Origin: JAAELZ01 sp965237485
GTDB lineage: Bacteria; Pseudomonadota; Gammaproteobacteria; Arenicellales; Poriferihabitantaceae
DNA: 64,000 bases
Assembly (NCBI GenBank): GCA_965237485.1
Contig: CBDEFQ010000004.1
Span: 186,001-250,000 of the forward strand
Direction of reading: 5' to 3'
A program made the position numbers and the translations under genes. The notes beneath the pieces were generated by a model that saw only the letters and a program-made list of their open reading frames with translations, had not been told where the DNA came from and did not search any database. Of the stretch, positions 17,523-26,712 are shown piece by piece; the stretch's first letter is position 1, and every line of letters begins with the position of its first letter.

Positions 17523-18119
17523 TTAGAAGCTGATTTTACTTTCTGAGCCTTCCCTCAGGCGGGATATATTTGCACTATGTCGCCAAAAAAGTAAGCCAGC
17601 TAGTATCCCAGACATCATAATGAAAGCAGGTTCGGGATAAAAAAGTGCAAATAAAACGGGTGAAATGGCGGCGGTTACAAGGGCAGATAAAGACGATATT
17701 CTTGAGATGACCGCTACACTTAGCCATATTAGCAGCATCAATCCAGAAACCTTCAAGCTCAGGCCAACAAATACGCCGAATGCAGTGGCTACGCCCTTGC
17801 CGCCCTTGAAATTGAAGAAAATGGGAAACAAATGCCCCAAAAAAGCCGCTAGCCCGGTTAAGGCAATAATATTGGTGTTGCCAGTGAATTTCATTGCAAA
17901 TAATACAGCAAGCGTACCTTTGATTAAATCGCCGATTAAGGTGAGTATAGCTGCAGATCTATTGCCCGACCGCAGCACATTGGTGGCACCAGGGTTTCCG
18001 GACCCAGTGGTTCTAGGATCAGATAAGCCCATCATTTTAGAAACGATAACTGCGCTGGATAAGGACCCCATCAAATACCCCAATATGGGCAAGCAGAGGG
18101 GTAGTAAAATTTTGGTCAT
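17523..18119 (-). CDS. plsY: Glycerol-3-phosphate acyltransferase PlsY
   Basis: An inner-membrane enzyme transferring an acyl group from acyl-phosphate to glycerol-3-phosphate, the first step of phospholipid synthesis. The three PlsY motifs are present: SAVIVSKMMGLSDPRTTGSG followed by NPGATNVLR, the glycine-rich FNFKGGKGVATAFG, and the C-terminal segment HSANISRLREGSE. Five hydrophobic helices; 198 residues is normal. Divergent from folB with only 44 bp between the starts, so the promoters must overlap. Confidence 0.95.
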   Translation of the reverse strand: MTKILLPLCLPILGYLMGSLSSAVIVSKMMGLSDPRTTGSGNPGATNVLRSGNRSAAILTLIGDLIKGTLAVLFAMKFTGNTNIIALTGLAAFLGHLFPIFFNFKGGKGVATAFGVFVGLSLKVSGLMLLIWLSVAVISRISSLSALVTAAISPVLFALFYPEPAFIMMSGILAGLLFWRHSANISRLREGSESKISF

Positions 18120-18163
18120 TTCGACTACACTAGGCGGATCACTTTACTATTCTACCCGAACTT

Positions 18164-18517
18164 ATGGACATAATCTATCTTCACGACTTAGCCATCGACT
18201 GTGTGATCGGCGCCTGGGATTGGGAGCGAGAGATTAACCAAACCGTGTACGTAGATTTAGATATGGGCTTTGACATTTCGGCGGCAGGGCGTAGTGATGA
18301 TTTACAAGACACTCTCAGTTACAAAGATGTTTCCAAAGCGGTTGCTGACCTAGTAATAGTACGAAAATATTTCTTAGTGGAGGCCATGGCAGAAGAAATC
18401 GCCGATTTGTTGCTGGGACAATTTAAAGTGCCTTGGTGTCGTGTACGCATCAATAAAAAAGGCGCGGTTAGTAATGCACAAGACGTTGGAGTAATTATCG
18501 AGCGCGGGGAGAAATAA
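18164..18517 (+). CDS. folB: Dihydroneopterin aldolase FolB
   Basis: Cleaves dihydroneopterin to 6-hydroxymethyl-dihydropterin in folate synthesis. Family features: MDIIYLHDLAIDCVIGAWDW at the start, the TLSYKDVSKAV segment, the conserved Glu in VEAMAEEIADLLL, and VRINKKGAV with the catalytic Lys. 117 residues, typical. Its TAA overlaps the folK ATG (TAATG), so the two genes are translationally coupled and supply consecutive pathway steps. Confidence 0.94.
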   Translation: MDIIYLHDLAIDCVIGAWDWEREINQTVYVDLDMGFDISAAGRSDDLQDTLSYKDVSKAVADLVIVRKYFLVEAMAEEIADLLLGQFKVPWCRVRINKKGAVSNAQDVGVIIERGEK

Positions 18518-19005
18518 TGCGGGTGGTGCTTAGCCTGGGCAGCAATATTGATCGTGATATCAATATTCGGTTTGCAGTAAAAGAACTTAAAAAAATATTT
18601 GGAGAATTAATAGTCTCTCCGGTTTATTTGGCGCAGGCCGTAGGTTTTAAAGGCCCTGATTTTTATAATATGGTAGTGGCGTTTGAATCCCAGCTAGCAG
18701 TAGATGCTGTGCTCAATAGCATTCATGAGGTTGAAGAAAATGCAGGGCGAAAGCGCGGTGCAAAGTCATATGGTAGCCGTACCTTAGATATAGATATATT
18801 GTTGTACGGTGATGCTGATTTACATGATCAAGGCCGGAACATCCCACGCGATGAAATCGAAAACGCTGCTTATGTGTTAAAACCTTTATTGGATATTTTA
18901 CCGCTGGGGAAACACCCTATCAGCGGGCGATCATACGCAAGTTTGTGGGAAGGTTTTGATCAAAGCCACCAGCCGCTGGAAATTGTTGATTATAAATTGA
19001 GTTGA
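18517..19005 (+). CDS. folK: HPPK, 6-hydroxymethyl-dihydropterin pyrophosphokinase FolK
   Basis: Transfers pyrophosphate from ATP to hydroxymethyl-dihydropterin, the step after FolB. Motifs: LSLGSNIDRDINI at the N-terminus, GPDFYNMVVAFES, and the signature YGSRTLDIDILLYGD, which holds the metal-binding Asp pair. Length 162 residues, normal. It overlaps folB by one base and is followed 3 bp later by rsmG, so these genes form one operon that probably continues into parA-parB. Confidence 0.95.
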   Translation: MRVVLSLGSNIDRDINIRFAVKELKKIFGELIVSPVYLAQAVGFKGPDFYNMVVAFESQLAVDAVLNSIHEVEENAGRKRGAKSYGSRTLDIDILLYGDADLHDQGRNIPRDEIENAAYVLKPLLDILPLGKHPISGRSYASLWEGFDQSHQPLEIVDYKLS

Positions 19006-19008
19006 GCT

Positions 19009-19680
19009 ATGGCGTTCAACTTTAAACCCTTGCTAGTGGAGGGCTTGGTAGCGCTTAATATCGAGGCGACAGATAAGCAATTAAGGCAGTTGATGGGGTA
19101 TTTGGAACTGCTAGAGAAATCCCGAAAAAAGATTAATTTGGTCTCGGTTGATGGTCCAGCGCGGCTGGTGTCGCACCACGTGCTTGATTCACTTAGCGTG
19201 TTGCCTTATTTGCAGGGTGATCGGGTATTAGATTTTGGCACTGGAGCAGGGTTTCCGGGCTTGCCGCTGGCTTGCTTGAATCCACAACAGATATTTTGCT
19301 TGCTCGACAGTCGGTCTCGGCGCATTGAGTTTCTAAATTACGTTTGTCAGCTACAGAAAATTAATAATGTGCAATTAGTTGCGCAGAGGGTGCAAGGCAT
19401 TCAATTGCGTGATGCAGCAAATGATTATTCTGCGCCGCAGCACAGCAAAAAGTTTGATACTCTTGTTTGTAGAGCGGTGGCGTCAATGCAAGATCTTTTA
19501 GATATGACTAAACACCTACATGAGCCAGGGGTGCGCTTTATCGCTATGAAGGGCCAGCCTCCCGAAAAAGAGATGCAAAGCTTAACTGTGGCGAAGCCGT
19601 ACTCAGTGCGAATTGAGCCTGTTGTGATACCCAACTTAGATGCGCAGAGACATTTAGTGATAATAGACTTTTTACAATGA
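19009..19680 (+). CDS. rsmG: 16S rRNA (guanine-N7) methyltransferase RsmG
   Basis: Methylates G527 of 16S rRNA using SAM. The SAM-binding motif is VLDFGTGAGFPGLPLACLNP, followed by the acidic DSRSRRIEFL. The N-terminal helical part has SRKKINLVSVDGPARLVSHH and the C-terminal part RAVASMQDLLDM. 223 residues. It is upstream of parA as in many gammaproteobacteria, but mnmG (gidA), which usually precedes it, is replaced here by folB-folK. Overlaps the parA start by 4 bp (ATGA). Confidence 0.94.
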   Translation: MAFNFKPLLVEGLVALNIEATDKQLRQLMGYLELLEKSRKKINLVSVDGPARLVSHHVLDSLSVLPYLQGDRVLDFGTGAGFPGLPLACLNPQQIFCLLDSRSRRIEFLNYVCQLQKINNVQLVAQRVQGIQLRDAANDYSAPQHSKKFDTLVCRAVASMQDLLDMTKHLHEPGVRFIAMKGQPPEKEMQSLTVAKPYSVRIEPVVIPNLDAQRHLVIIDFLQ

Positions 19681-20435
19681 CCCAGATCATTGCCGTAACC
19701 AACCAAAAAGGTGGAGTAGCTAAAACCACTACAGCGGTAAATTTGTCAGTCGCCTTTGCAGCGCAAGGGCAAAAAACTTTGTTGGTTGATATTGACCCCC
19801 AAGGCAACGCGAGTGTTAGTAGCGGGGTGGAAATCTCTGATTTGAATGCCGGCACATACGAAGTGTTGCTAGGCGAAAAGGCGATTGAGGAATGTATAGT
19901 TTCGTGTAGCGGCGGCTATGATGTATTGCCAACAAGTCCAGATTTGGCAGGCGCGCAGGTTGAGTTGCTCGAATTTAAAAACCGCGACCTTCGATTGCGC
20001 GAAGCACTGCATAAGATAAAGGGCCAATATGACATCATATTGATTGATACGCCGCCGTCGTTAAATGTGATGACAATCAACGCTTTGGCGGCTTCAACTG
20101 GCGTGTTGATACCTGTGCAGTGTGAATATTTTGCGCTTGAGGGGCTGACGGGTTTGATCACAACATTGGCTATGGTGCGCAAATCATTGAACCCCGAGTT
20201 GTCTATTGTCGGGGTAGTGAGAACCATGTATGACGGGCGAAACTCACTGACCATAGAAGTTTCGAAACAACTTAAGAAGCACTTTCAAGACAAGGTGTTT
20301 ACGACGTTGATACCGCGCAATATCCGCTTGGCGGAGGCACCGAGCTATGGCGTATCGGCGATTGAATATGACCCCAAATGCCGAGGCGCAATGGCGTATA
20401 TTGCCTTGGCAAAAGAATTAAGTGAACGTAGTTAA
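19677..20435 (+). CDS. parA: Chromosome partitioning ATPase ParA (Soj)
   Basis: A Walker-type ATPase that drives origin segregation together with ParB. Deviant Walker A NQKGGVAKTTTAVNLS, then DIDPQGNASV and the Walker B region YDIILIDTPPSLNVM. It lacks the long N-terminal DNA-binding domain of plasmid type Ia ParA, so it is the chromosomal Soj type (252 residues). The start overlaps rsmG by 4 bp and parB follows after 2 bp, showing tight coupling. Confidence 0.95.
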   Translation: MTQIIAVTNQKGGVAKTTTAVNLSVAFAAQGQKTLLVDIDPQGNASVSSGVEISDLNAGTYEVLLGEKAIEECIVSCSGGYDVLPTSPDLAGAQVELLEFKNRDLRLREALHKIKGQYDIILIDTPPSLNVMTINALAASTGVLIPVQCEYFALEGLTGLITTLAMVRKSLNPELSIVGVVRTMYDGRNSLTIEVSKQLKKHFQDKVFTTLIPRNIRLAEAPSYGVSAIEYDPKCRGAMAYIALAKELSERS

Positions 20436-20437
20436 AT

Positions 20438-21328
20438 ATGGCAAAGGCAAAAAAAGCAAGACTAGGCCGCGGATTGGACACCTTATTGGGCGACCCGAAC
20501 GCAATAACTAATAACACAAGCGGTGAACAACAGGCCTCGCGAGGTGATGGCGCGGATGTATTTAAGAACTTGCCTGTGGAATACTTGCAACGCGGCAAAT
20601 ATCAGCCGCGTAGTTGGATGGATGAAGCTGCGTTGAAAGAGTTAGCTGCATCGATTAACAGTCAGGGTGTTATCCAACCCATATTGGTTCGCGAACTTAA
20701 AGCCGGCCAATATGAAATTGTAGCCGGTGAACGTCGTTGGCGCGCAGCGCAAAAGGCGGGTCTTGCACAGGTGCCGGTGATTATTCGTCAAATTGAAGAC
20801 GAGGCTGCCGTCGCTGCGTCCTTGATTGAGAATATTCAGCGTGAAGACTTAAACGCGCTTGAAGAGGCACAGGGTATTGCGCGTTTACTTGAGGAATTTA
20901 AACTAACGCATCAACAAGCGGCTGATAGCATCGGGCGCTCCCGCACCGCAGTTACCAATTTATTGAGGTTGTTGTCTTTGTCGCCTGAGGTGCAAGACTT
21001 ATTAGAGCAAAAAAAATTCGAGATGGGCCATGCTCGGGCTTTACTAGCCCTACCGCAAGGCGAGCAGTTGGGTGTAGCGCAGGCGATTATTAGTCAAAAG
21101 ATGTCAGTTCGCCAAGCTGAGCGATGGGTTAAACGTCACCTTGAAGGCGGGCCGATGAGTAAGCCAACGGCAGCGGTTAACGCTGATATATTGCAACTGC
21201 AAGTAGAGCTGTCTGATGCCTTGGGCGCTAAAGTGACGCTGCAAGACAAGCAGGGAAAGGGCAAATTAGTCATTAACTATCACTCCTTGCCTCAATTAGA
21301 CGGAATCATAGATAAATTAAAGGCATAG
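20438..21328 (+). CDS. parB: Chromosome partitioning protein ParB (Spo0J)
   Basis: A parS-binding CTPase clamp. N-terminal RLGRGLDTLLGD (the ParA-contact tail), ParB/Srx core with YQPRSWMDEAALKELAASIN, GERRWRAAQKAG (the CTP-binding GERRxRA motif) and ENIQREDLNALEEA, followed by a central HTH (THQQAADSIGRSRTAVTNLL). The C-terminal dimer domain ends at LPQLDGIIDKL. 296 residues. No perfect parS 16-mer is visible in this window, although parS sites often lie near parAB. Confidence 0.95.
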   Translation: MAKAKKARLGRGLDTLLGDPNAITNNTSGEQQASRGDGADVFKNLPVEYLQRGKYQPRSWMDEAALKELAASINSQGVIQPILVRELKAGQYEIVAGERRWRAAQKAGLAQVPVIIRQIEDEAAVAASLIENIQREDLNALEEAQGIARLLEEFKLTHQQAADSIGRSRTAVTNLLRLLSLSPEVQDLLEQKKFEMGHARALLALPQGEQLGVAQAIISQKMSVRQAERWVKRHLEGGPMSKPTAAVNADILQLQVELSDALGAKVTLQDKQGKGKLVINYHSLPQLDGIIDKLKA

Positions 21329-21463
21329 TGGACTTGTGTTTAAGGCGCATACTTGTTTGTCAGATAAAATCATACGCTTGTCTACTATTAGTCTTAAATA
21401 CCATTATATAATCATTGACCATATAGGGCGGGGTTTCTATAATCGCCTCCCCTTAAAGGTAGC

Positions 21464-21829
21464 ATGACTGACAAGCTATCTAGGTGCTTTCGTCAGGTGA
21501 TGGTCGCGCAGGCGGTTATCGCACTTTCGATAACATTACTTAGTTTACTTTTTGCAGGTAAATTAATGGCCTTGAGTGTCGTGTTCGGCGCCTTGGTCGC
21601 GTTTGCGAATACGTACTTATCCAAACGTAGCGTACAAAAGTCCAGCGAGCTGGCCTATCATCAAGATTCACTGGGGATGACGCCATTGGTCTTTGGCTGG
21701 TTGCAGCGGCTGTTTTTGTTTTGTGCTGCAATAATAATCGGGGTTAAATCCCTCGCCTTGTTGCCCTTGGGCATTGTGGTTGGGTTTGCAATAACGCAAT
21801 TAGGCTATCTTGCATGCAAGATGCAGTAA
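21464..21829 (+). CDS. atpI: ATP synthase subunit I
   Basis: A 121-residue membrane protein with four hydrophobic helices (VIALSITLLSLLFAG, LSVVFGALVAFANTYL, LFLFCAAIIIGVKSLALL, GIVVGFAITQLGYLAC). The family is thought to help assemble the c-ring. It is the first gene of the atp operon, separated from parB by 135 bp that likely hold the operon promoter. Low sequence conservation is normal for AtpI; position and topology support the call. Confidence 0.85.
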   Translation: MTDKLSRCFRQVMVAQAVIALSITLLSLLFAGKLMALSVVFGALVAFANTYLSKRSVQKSSELAYHQDSLGMTPLVFGWLQRLFLFCAAIIIGVKSLALLPLGIVVGFAITQLGYLACKMQ

Positions 21830-21907
21830 TTCTGTAATTTAGAGTTGGTTGAATATGCAATTTAAAAGGTATACAACCTAAGAAGGTTTTAGTAACGTTA
21901 AGAACTT

Positions 21908-22777
21908 ATGGCTTCTGAAGGCGCATTGACATCAAAGGGATATATTTCCCATCACCTGACTAACCTCACTTATGGGCGTCAAGCAGACGGTCATTGGGGC
22001 ATTGCTCATGGCGCTGATGAGGCCAAAGAAATGGGCTTTTGGGCAATTCACCTTGACACTATGTTTTGGTCAATTGCGCTAGGTATTTTGTTCCTAGTGG
22101 TGTTTACCAAGGTGGCTAAAAACGTTCAAGCGGGCGTACCCGGCGGGCTGCAAAACTTCGTAGAATGGATTATTGAGTTTATCGACGAAAACGTGCGTGG
22201 CTCGTTTACCGCTAAAAACGATGTGGTCGCGCCGCTAGCGCTGACCTTATTCTGCTGGATATTCCTAATGAATTTCATGGATTTAATTCCAGTCGATGTC
22301 ATCCCGTATATTGCGGAGCATGCATTAGGAATTCCATACATGAAAGTGGTGCCTAGCACCGACCCGAACGCCACTTTTGCCATGGCGATTGGCGTATTTT
22401 TCTTGACCTTATACTACAGTATCAAAATCAAAGGCGTTGGCGGCTTCGCTAAAGAGTTGACGATGATGCCATTTGAATCAACCAATCCAGTGCTTAAAGT
22501 GTTGTTTATTCCAATCAACTTTATATTGGAATTCGTTTCCCTGATAGCCAAACCCATCTCGCATTCACTGCGTTTGTTCGGTAATATGTATGCGGGTGAA
22601 ATGATCTTTATTTTGATCGCCCTGATGTTCTCAGGCGGTTTGTCTTTAGTAGCTGTTGCAGGCGGTGGTTTACAATTTGTATGGGCGGTGTTCCATATTT
22701 TGATCATTACCTTGCAAGCCTTTATCTTTATGGTGTTGACCATCGTCTATCTTGATATGGCGCATCAGCATCACTAA
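21908..22777 (+). CDS. atpB: ATP synthase Fo subunit a
   Basis: The proton-channel stator subunit in the inner membrane. 289 residues with the typical N-terminal extracytoplasmic region (GYISHHLTNLTYGRQADGHW) and multiple helices. The essential Arg is in PISHSLRLFGNMYAGEMIF, and the C-terminal helix is ILIITLQAFIFMVLTIVYL. The ending DMAHQHH is common in gammaproteobacteria. Second gene of a complete atpIBEFHAGDC operon. Confidence 0.96.
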   Translation: MASEGALTSKGYISHHLTNLTYGRQADGHWGIAHGADEAKEMGFWAIHLDTMFWSIALGILFLVVFTKVAKNVQAGVPGGLQNFVEWIIEFIDENVRGSFTAKNDVVAPLALTLFCWIFLMNFMDLIPVDVIPYIAEHALGIPYMKVVPSTDPNATFAMAIGVFFLTLYYSIKIKGVGGFAKELTMMPFESTNPVLKVLFIPINFILEFVSLIAKPISHSLRLFGNMYAGEMIFILIALMFSGGLSLVAVAGGGLQFVWAVFHILIITLQAFIFMVLTIVYLDMAHQHH

Positions 22778-22827
22778 TTTTCAATCGATTTTTACTTTTA
22801 ACTTTACTTTACATTCCGGAGATTAAG

Positions 22828-23058
22828 ATGGAACAAGCATTACTTTATATCGCAGGCGCAATCATGATGGGCCTAGGCGCACTAGGTGCGGCAGTGGGTA
22901 TCGGTATTTTGGGCGGACGCTTTTTAGAAGGTGCTGCGCGTCAACCAGAGCTGATCCCTATGTTACGTACTCAATTCTTTATCGTTATGGGTCTGGTAGA
23001 CGCTGTGCCAATGATCGCTGTTGGTATCGCTATGTACGTGCTGTTTGCGGTTGCCTAA
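22828..23058 (+). CDS. atpE: ATP synthase Fo subunit c
   Basis: A 76-residue helical hairpin of the rotor ring. Helix 1 has the glycine-rich AIMMGLGALGAAVGIGILGG, the loop is ARQPE, and helix 2 carries the ion-binding acid as Asp58 in GLVDAVPMIAVG. Asp in place of Glu, and no obvious Na+-site residues, argue for proton coupling. Preceded by a good ribosome site (CCGGAG, 7 bp before the ATG). Confidence 0.96.
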   Translation: MEQALLYIAGAIMMGLGALGAAVGIGILGGRFLEGAARQPELIPMLRTQFFIVMGLVDAVPMIAVGIAMYVLFAVA

Positions 23059-23130
23059 TCAATCGAATCCACCGCTAGTATTGTGTGTACTAAACGGTTT
23101 TGATCTGATTCATTATAAACAGGTAAACAA

Positions 23131-23601
23131 ATGAACATAAACCTTACCCTTTTTGGCCAGCTAATCACCTTTGTGGTGTTTGTATGGTTTAGCAAGAAGT
23201 ATGTTTGGACTCCTATCATCAATGCGTTGGCGGAACGTCGTACAACCATAGCTGACGGCTTAGCCGCAGCAGATAAGGGCCAAGCGGCGCAGGCAGAAGG
23301 CGAAAAACAGGCAGCAGTCATTATTGGTGAAGCTAAAGGTCAAGCGGGCGAAATTCTGAACAAAGCTGAAAAGCGTGGTTCGGAAATCGTTGATGAAGCT
23401 AAAACCTCAGCCAACACCGAAGGTGAGCGCATTATTGTTGCAGCACGTGCTGAAATTGACACTGAAGTGAGCAAAGCTAAAGAAGGTTTGCGCGCACAGG
23501 TCAGTGAATTAGCCGTTGCTGGAGCGCAGCAAATTTTAAAGCGAGAAGTGGATGTAAAATCACATGCCAGCTTGCTGAATGATTTGGCTGCAAAGCTATA
23601 G
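23131..23601 (+). CDS. atpF: ATP synthase Fo subunit b
   Basis: The peripheral stalk: one N-terminal membrane helix (LFGQLITFVVFVWFSKKYVW) followed by a long charged coiled coil rich in Ala, Glu and Lys, and the C-terminal delta-contact region VAGAQQILKREVDVKSHASL. The length, 156 residues, matches the single-b gammaproteobacterial form, so the stalk is a homodimer. Confidence 0.96.
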   Translation: MNINLTLFGQLITFVVFVWFSKKYVWTPIINALAERRTTIADGLAAADKGQAAQAEGEKQAAVIIGEAKGQAGEILNKAEKRGSEIVDEAKTSANTEGERIIVAARAEIDTEVSKAKEGLRAQVSELAVAGAQQILKREVDVKSHASLLNDLAAKL

Positions 23602-23631
23602 CCGAGTTAGCCACTAATATAGATAACACTG

Positions 23632-24168
23632 ATGTCAGACTTAAGCCATATTGCTCGCCCTTACGCCAAAGCGGTTTTTGACTTGGCGCATGACGCCAAG
23701 GACTACGCCACGTGGTCAGATCAACTTGCTCTGTTGTCGAGCGTCGTGGCTGATCCTGCCTTAATCGAAGTTATTCAAAACCCGGCCGTTTCAGCCCAAC
23801 AGCTAAGTGACTTGATGCTAGATGTGTGTAAAGGCAAGCTCAATACCGAAGGCGAGAACTTAGTTAAATTGCTGGTCCAAAATGACCGTTTGGGCGCATT
23901 AAGTGATGTGACCGAACAGTTCCTCGAAATGCGCGATGAAGCACAGCAAGTGATCGAAGCACAATTGGTGACTGCCTCAAAAGTAGATGAGGCGCAGATG
24001 AAAATATTTGAGCAAGCGTTGTCGAAGCGTTTGGGCAAACAGATCAAACTGGAAGCCTCTGTTGATGAAGACCTAATCGGTGGCGCGGTAGTACGCGCTG
24101 GAGATTGGGTCGTCGATGGCTCGGTTAAAGCACAATTACAAAATTTGGTTGGGGCGATCAGCTCATAG
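23632..24168 (+). CDS. atpH: ATP synthase F1 subunit delta
   Basis: Connects F1 to the b-dimer stalk. N-terminal six-helix domain beginning SDLSHIARPYAKAVFDLAHD and the conserved C-terminal VDEDLIGGAVVRAGDWVVDG. 178 residues, normal. It follows atpF by 30 bp in the operon. Confidence 0.95.
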   Translation: MSDLSHIARPYAKAVFDLAHDAKDYATWSDQLALLSSVVADPALIEVIQNPAVSAQQLSDLMLDVCKGKLNTEGENLVKLLVQNDRLGALSDVTEQFLEMRDEAQQVIEAQLVTASKVDEAQMKIFEQALSKRLGKQIKLEASVDEDLIGGAVVRAGDWVVDGSVKAQLQNLVGAISS

Positions 24169-24223
24169 CGAGCAAATATTTACTCCAACTGAAACGAACG
24201 AATATTATTGTAGGAAATAGAAC

Positions 24224-25771
24224 ATGTCTATTCAATTAAATCCATCTGAAATCAGTGACCTGATTAAAGAGCGAATTAAGAATTTTGAAACCAGTGCGGA
24301 AGCGAAGACGCAAGGCACCATCGTTATGCTAACCGATGGCATTGCACGTATTCATGGCTTATCACAAGCGATGCAAGGCGAAATGTTGGAATTCCCTGGC
24401 GAAACTTTTGGCTTAGCGCTTAACTTAGAGCAAGACTCGGTGGGCGCGGTAATCTTAGGTGATTACAAACACCTATCAGAAGACGACACCGTTAAGTGTA
24501 CGGGTCGTATCTTGGAGGTGCCAGTTGGCCGTGCTCTGCTTGGTCGTGTGGTTAACGCACTGGGCCAGCCTATTGATGGTAAAGGCCCAATTGAAAGCGA
24601 TGAATCATCTCCTATTGAGAAGGTCGCGCCCGGTGTTATTGAACGCCAATCAGTTGATCAGCCGGTGCAAACTGGTTTAAAGTCGGTTGACTCGATGGTG
24701 CCAATCGGTCGTGGTCAACGCGAGTTAATCATCGGTGATCGTCAAACAGGTAAATCAGCGGTAGCGATCGACGCCATTATTAACCAAGCCAGTACAGGCA
24801 TTAAATGTATCTACGTTGCGATTGGTCAAAAGGCCTCGAGTATTGCGGGTGTGGTACGTAAGCTTGAAGAGCACGGTGCGATGGAAAACACCATTGTAGT
24901 CGCGGCTTCTGCGGCCAACTCTGCGGCTGAGCAGTTTATTGCTCCGTACTCGGGATGCTCAATGGGAGAATACTTCCGTGATCGCGGCGAAGATGCGCTA
25001 ATTATTTATGATGATTTAACCAAGCAAGCTTGGGCCTATCGTCAAGTGTCATTGTTATTACGTCGTCCTCCAGGGCGTGAGGCGTACCCAGGTGACGTAT
25101 TTTATTTGCACTCACGTTTATTAGAGCGCGCTGCGCGAGTTAATGTAGATTATGTTGAGAAGTTCACTGGAGGTAAAGTAAAAGGTAAAACAGGTTCGCT
25201 AACCGCGCTGCCTATTATCGAAACCCAAGCGGGTGACGTATCGGCTTTCGTACCAACCAACGTTATCTCTATCACTGACGGGCAGATCTTTCTAGAAACC
25301 GACCTATTTAATGCGGGTATTCGTCCAGCGATTAACGCAGGTTTATCGGTATCGCGTGTAGGTGGTGCAGCTCAAACTAAAATCATCAAGAAGCTCGGCG
25401 GCGGTATTCGTTTAGCCCTAGCGCAGTATCGTGAATTGGCGGCGTTCTCGCAATTTGCATCTGATCTTGACGAAGCAACGCGCGCTCAATTATCACGTGG
25501 TCAACGCGCGGTAGAGTTAATGAAGCAAAACCAGTACGCACCGATGTCGGTGGCCGAAATGGCGCTTTCTCTATACGGCATTAACGAAGGCTTCTTCGAT
25601 GATGTTGATGTAAAAGGCATGGTGAAGTACGAAACGGCGATGCAATCTTATGTGGCCTCCAATCATTCTGACATGATTGACTCTATCAATGAGAATCAAG
25701 ACTACAGTGACGATGTAGCAGCTACTATGACGGCTGCGCTTGAAGACTTTAAGAAAAACGGCACGCTTTAA
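24224..25771 (+). CDS. atpA: ATP synthase F1 subunit alpha
   Basis: The non-catalytic nucleotide-binding subunit. N-terminal helix IQLNPSEISDLIKERIKNFE, Walker A GDRQTGKSAVAID, Walker B region DALIIYDDLTKQAWAYRQVS with the arginine-rich LLLRRPPGREAYPGDVFYLH, and C-terminal GINEGFFDDV. 515 residues, close to the E. coli length (513). Confidence 0.97.
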   Translation: MSIQLNPSEISDLIKERIKNFETSAEAKTQGTIVMLTDGIARIHGLSQAMQGEMLEFPGETFGLALNLEQDSVGAVILGDYKHLSEDDTVKCTGRILEVPVGRALLGRVVNALGQPIDGKGPIESDESSPIEKVAPGVIERQSVDQPVQTGLKSVDSMVPIGRGQRELIIGDRQTGKSAVAIDAIINQASTGIKCIYVAIGQKASSIAGVVRKLEEHGAMENTIVVAASAANSAAEQFIAPYSGCSMGEYFRDRGEDALIIYDDLTKQAWAYRQVSLLLRRPPGREAYPGDVFYLHSRLLERAARVNVDYVEKFTGGKVKGKTGSLTALPIIETQAGDVSAFVPTNVISITDGQIFLETDLFNAGIRPAINAGLSVSRVGGAAQTKIIKKLGGGIRLALAQYRELAAFSQFASDLDEATRAQLSRGQRAVELMKQNQYAPMSVAEMALSLYGINEGFFDDVDVKGMVKYETAMQSYVASNHSDMIDSINENQDYSDDVAATMTAALEDFKKNGTL

Positions 25772-25797
25772 TTAGTGCTTACGAATCGGAATAAGTC

Positions 25798-26658
25798 ATG
25801 GCTGGTGCAAAAGAAATACGGACTCAAATAAAGAGTATCCAGAACACGCGCAAAATCACCAAGGCGATGGAAATGGTCGCCGCCAGTAAAATGCGCCGTG
25901 CGCAAGATCGTATGCGCGCTGCTCGCCCTTATGCTGAAAAAATCAGATCAGTGGTTGTTCACATGGCGCAAGCGCACTCTGAGTATAAGCACCCCTATTT
26001 GAATGATAGAGAAGTTAAGCGCGTTGGTTATATCATCGTGTCTAGTGATCGCGGCCTTTGTGGCGGCTTAAATATCAACGTGTTTCGTCGTGCCATCGCG
26101 CAAATGAGCGAATGGCAGGAAAAAAATATCGAAGTAGATGTGGCATTGATTGGCAGTAAGGCGCTGAGCTTTTTCAAGCGTTTTAACGCCAATATTGTGT
26201 CTGAAGCTACGCAGTTAGGTGATGCGCCACAAGTTGAAGAAATATTGGGTGCGGTTAAAGTCATAATGGACGGTTACTTAGACGGTAATATTGACCGTTT
26301 ATATGTTGTTAGCAACGAGTTTGTTAACACTATGACACAGAGCCCGAAAGCGGTGCAGTTGATTCCTGTTGAAAATATTCAAGAGGAAGAGCGTAAGCAC
26401 TACTGGGATTATATTTATGAGCCTGATGCGAAAGAAGTGGTCGATGTCACTATGAACCGTTATATCGAGTCATTGGTTTATAAGGCGGTTGCTGAAAACG
26501 TCGCCTGTGAACAATCGGCCCGAATGGTAGCGATGAAAGCCGCGACAGACAATGCGGGCGATTTAATTGGTGATCTTGAGCTGGTATACAACAAGGCTCG
26601 ACAAGCGTCTATTACGCAAGAGCTTTTAGAGATCGTCAGCGGGGCAGCAGCGGTTTAA
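25798..26658 (+). CDS. atpG: ATP synthase F1 subunit gamma
   Basis: The central rotor shaft. N-terminal helix EIRTQIKSIQNTRKITKAME and MVAASKMRRAQDRM, SSDRGLCGGLNIN in the globular part, and C-terminal helix KAATDNAGDLIGDLELVYNK with ARQASITQELLEIVSGAAA. 286 residues, normal. Confidence 0.97.
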   Translation: MAGAKEIRTQIKSIQNTRKITKAMEMVAASKMRRAQDRMRAARPYAEKIRSVVVHMAQAHSEYKHPYLNDREVKRVGYIIVSSDRGLCGGLNINVFRRAIAQMSEWQEKNIEVDVALIGSKALSFFKRFNANIVSEATQLGDAPQVEEILGAVKVIMDGYLDGNIDRLYVVSNEFVNTMTQSPKAVQLIPVENIQEEERKHYWDYIYEPDAKEVVDVTMNRYIESLVYKAVAENVACEQSARMVAMKAATDNAGDLIGDLELVYNKARQASITQELLEIVSGAAAV

Positions 26659-26712
26659 CGCTCTGCTACTTATTTTAGAATTAATTTTTAATTACGAGGA
26701 AGTTTTCGAGCT

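Noticed and set aside
19165..19185. CACCACGTGC in rsmG as a possible parS site
   Set aside because: The flanks do not match the parS palindrome (no GTTTCACGTGAAAC-like symmetry).
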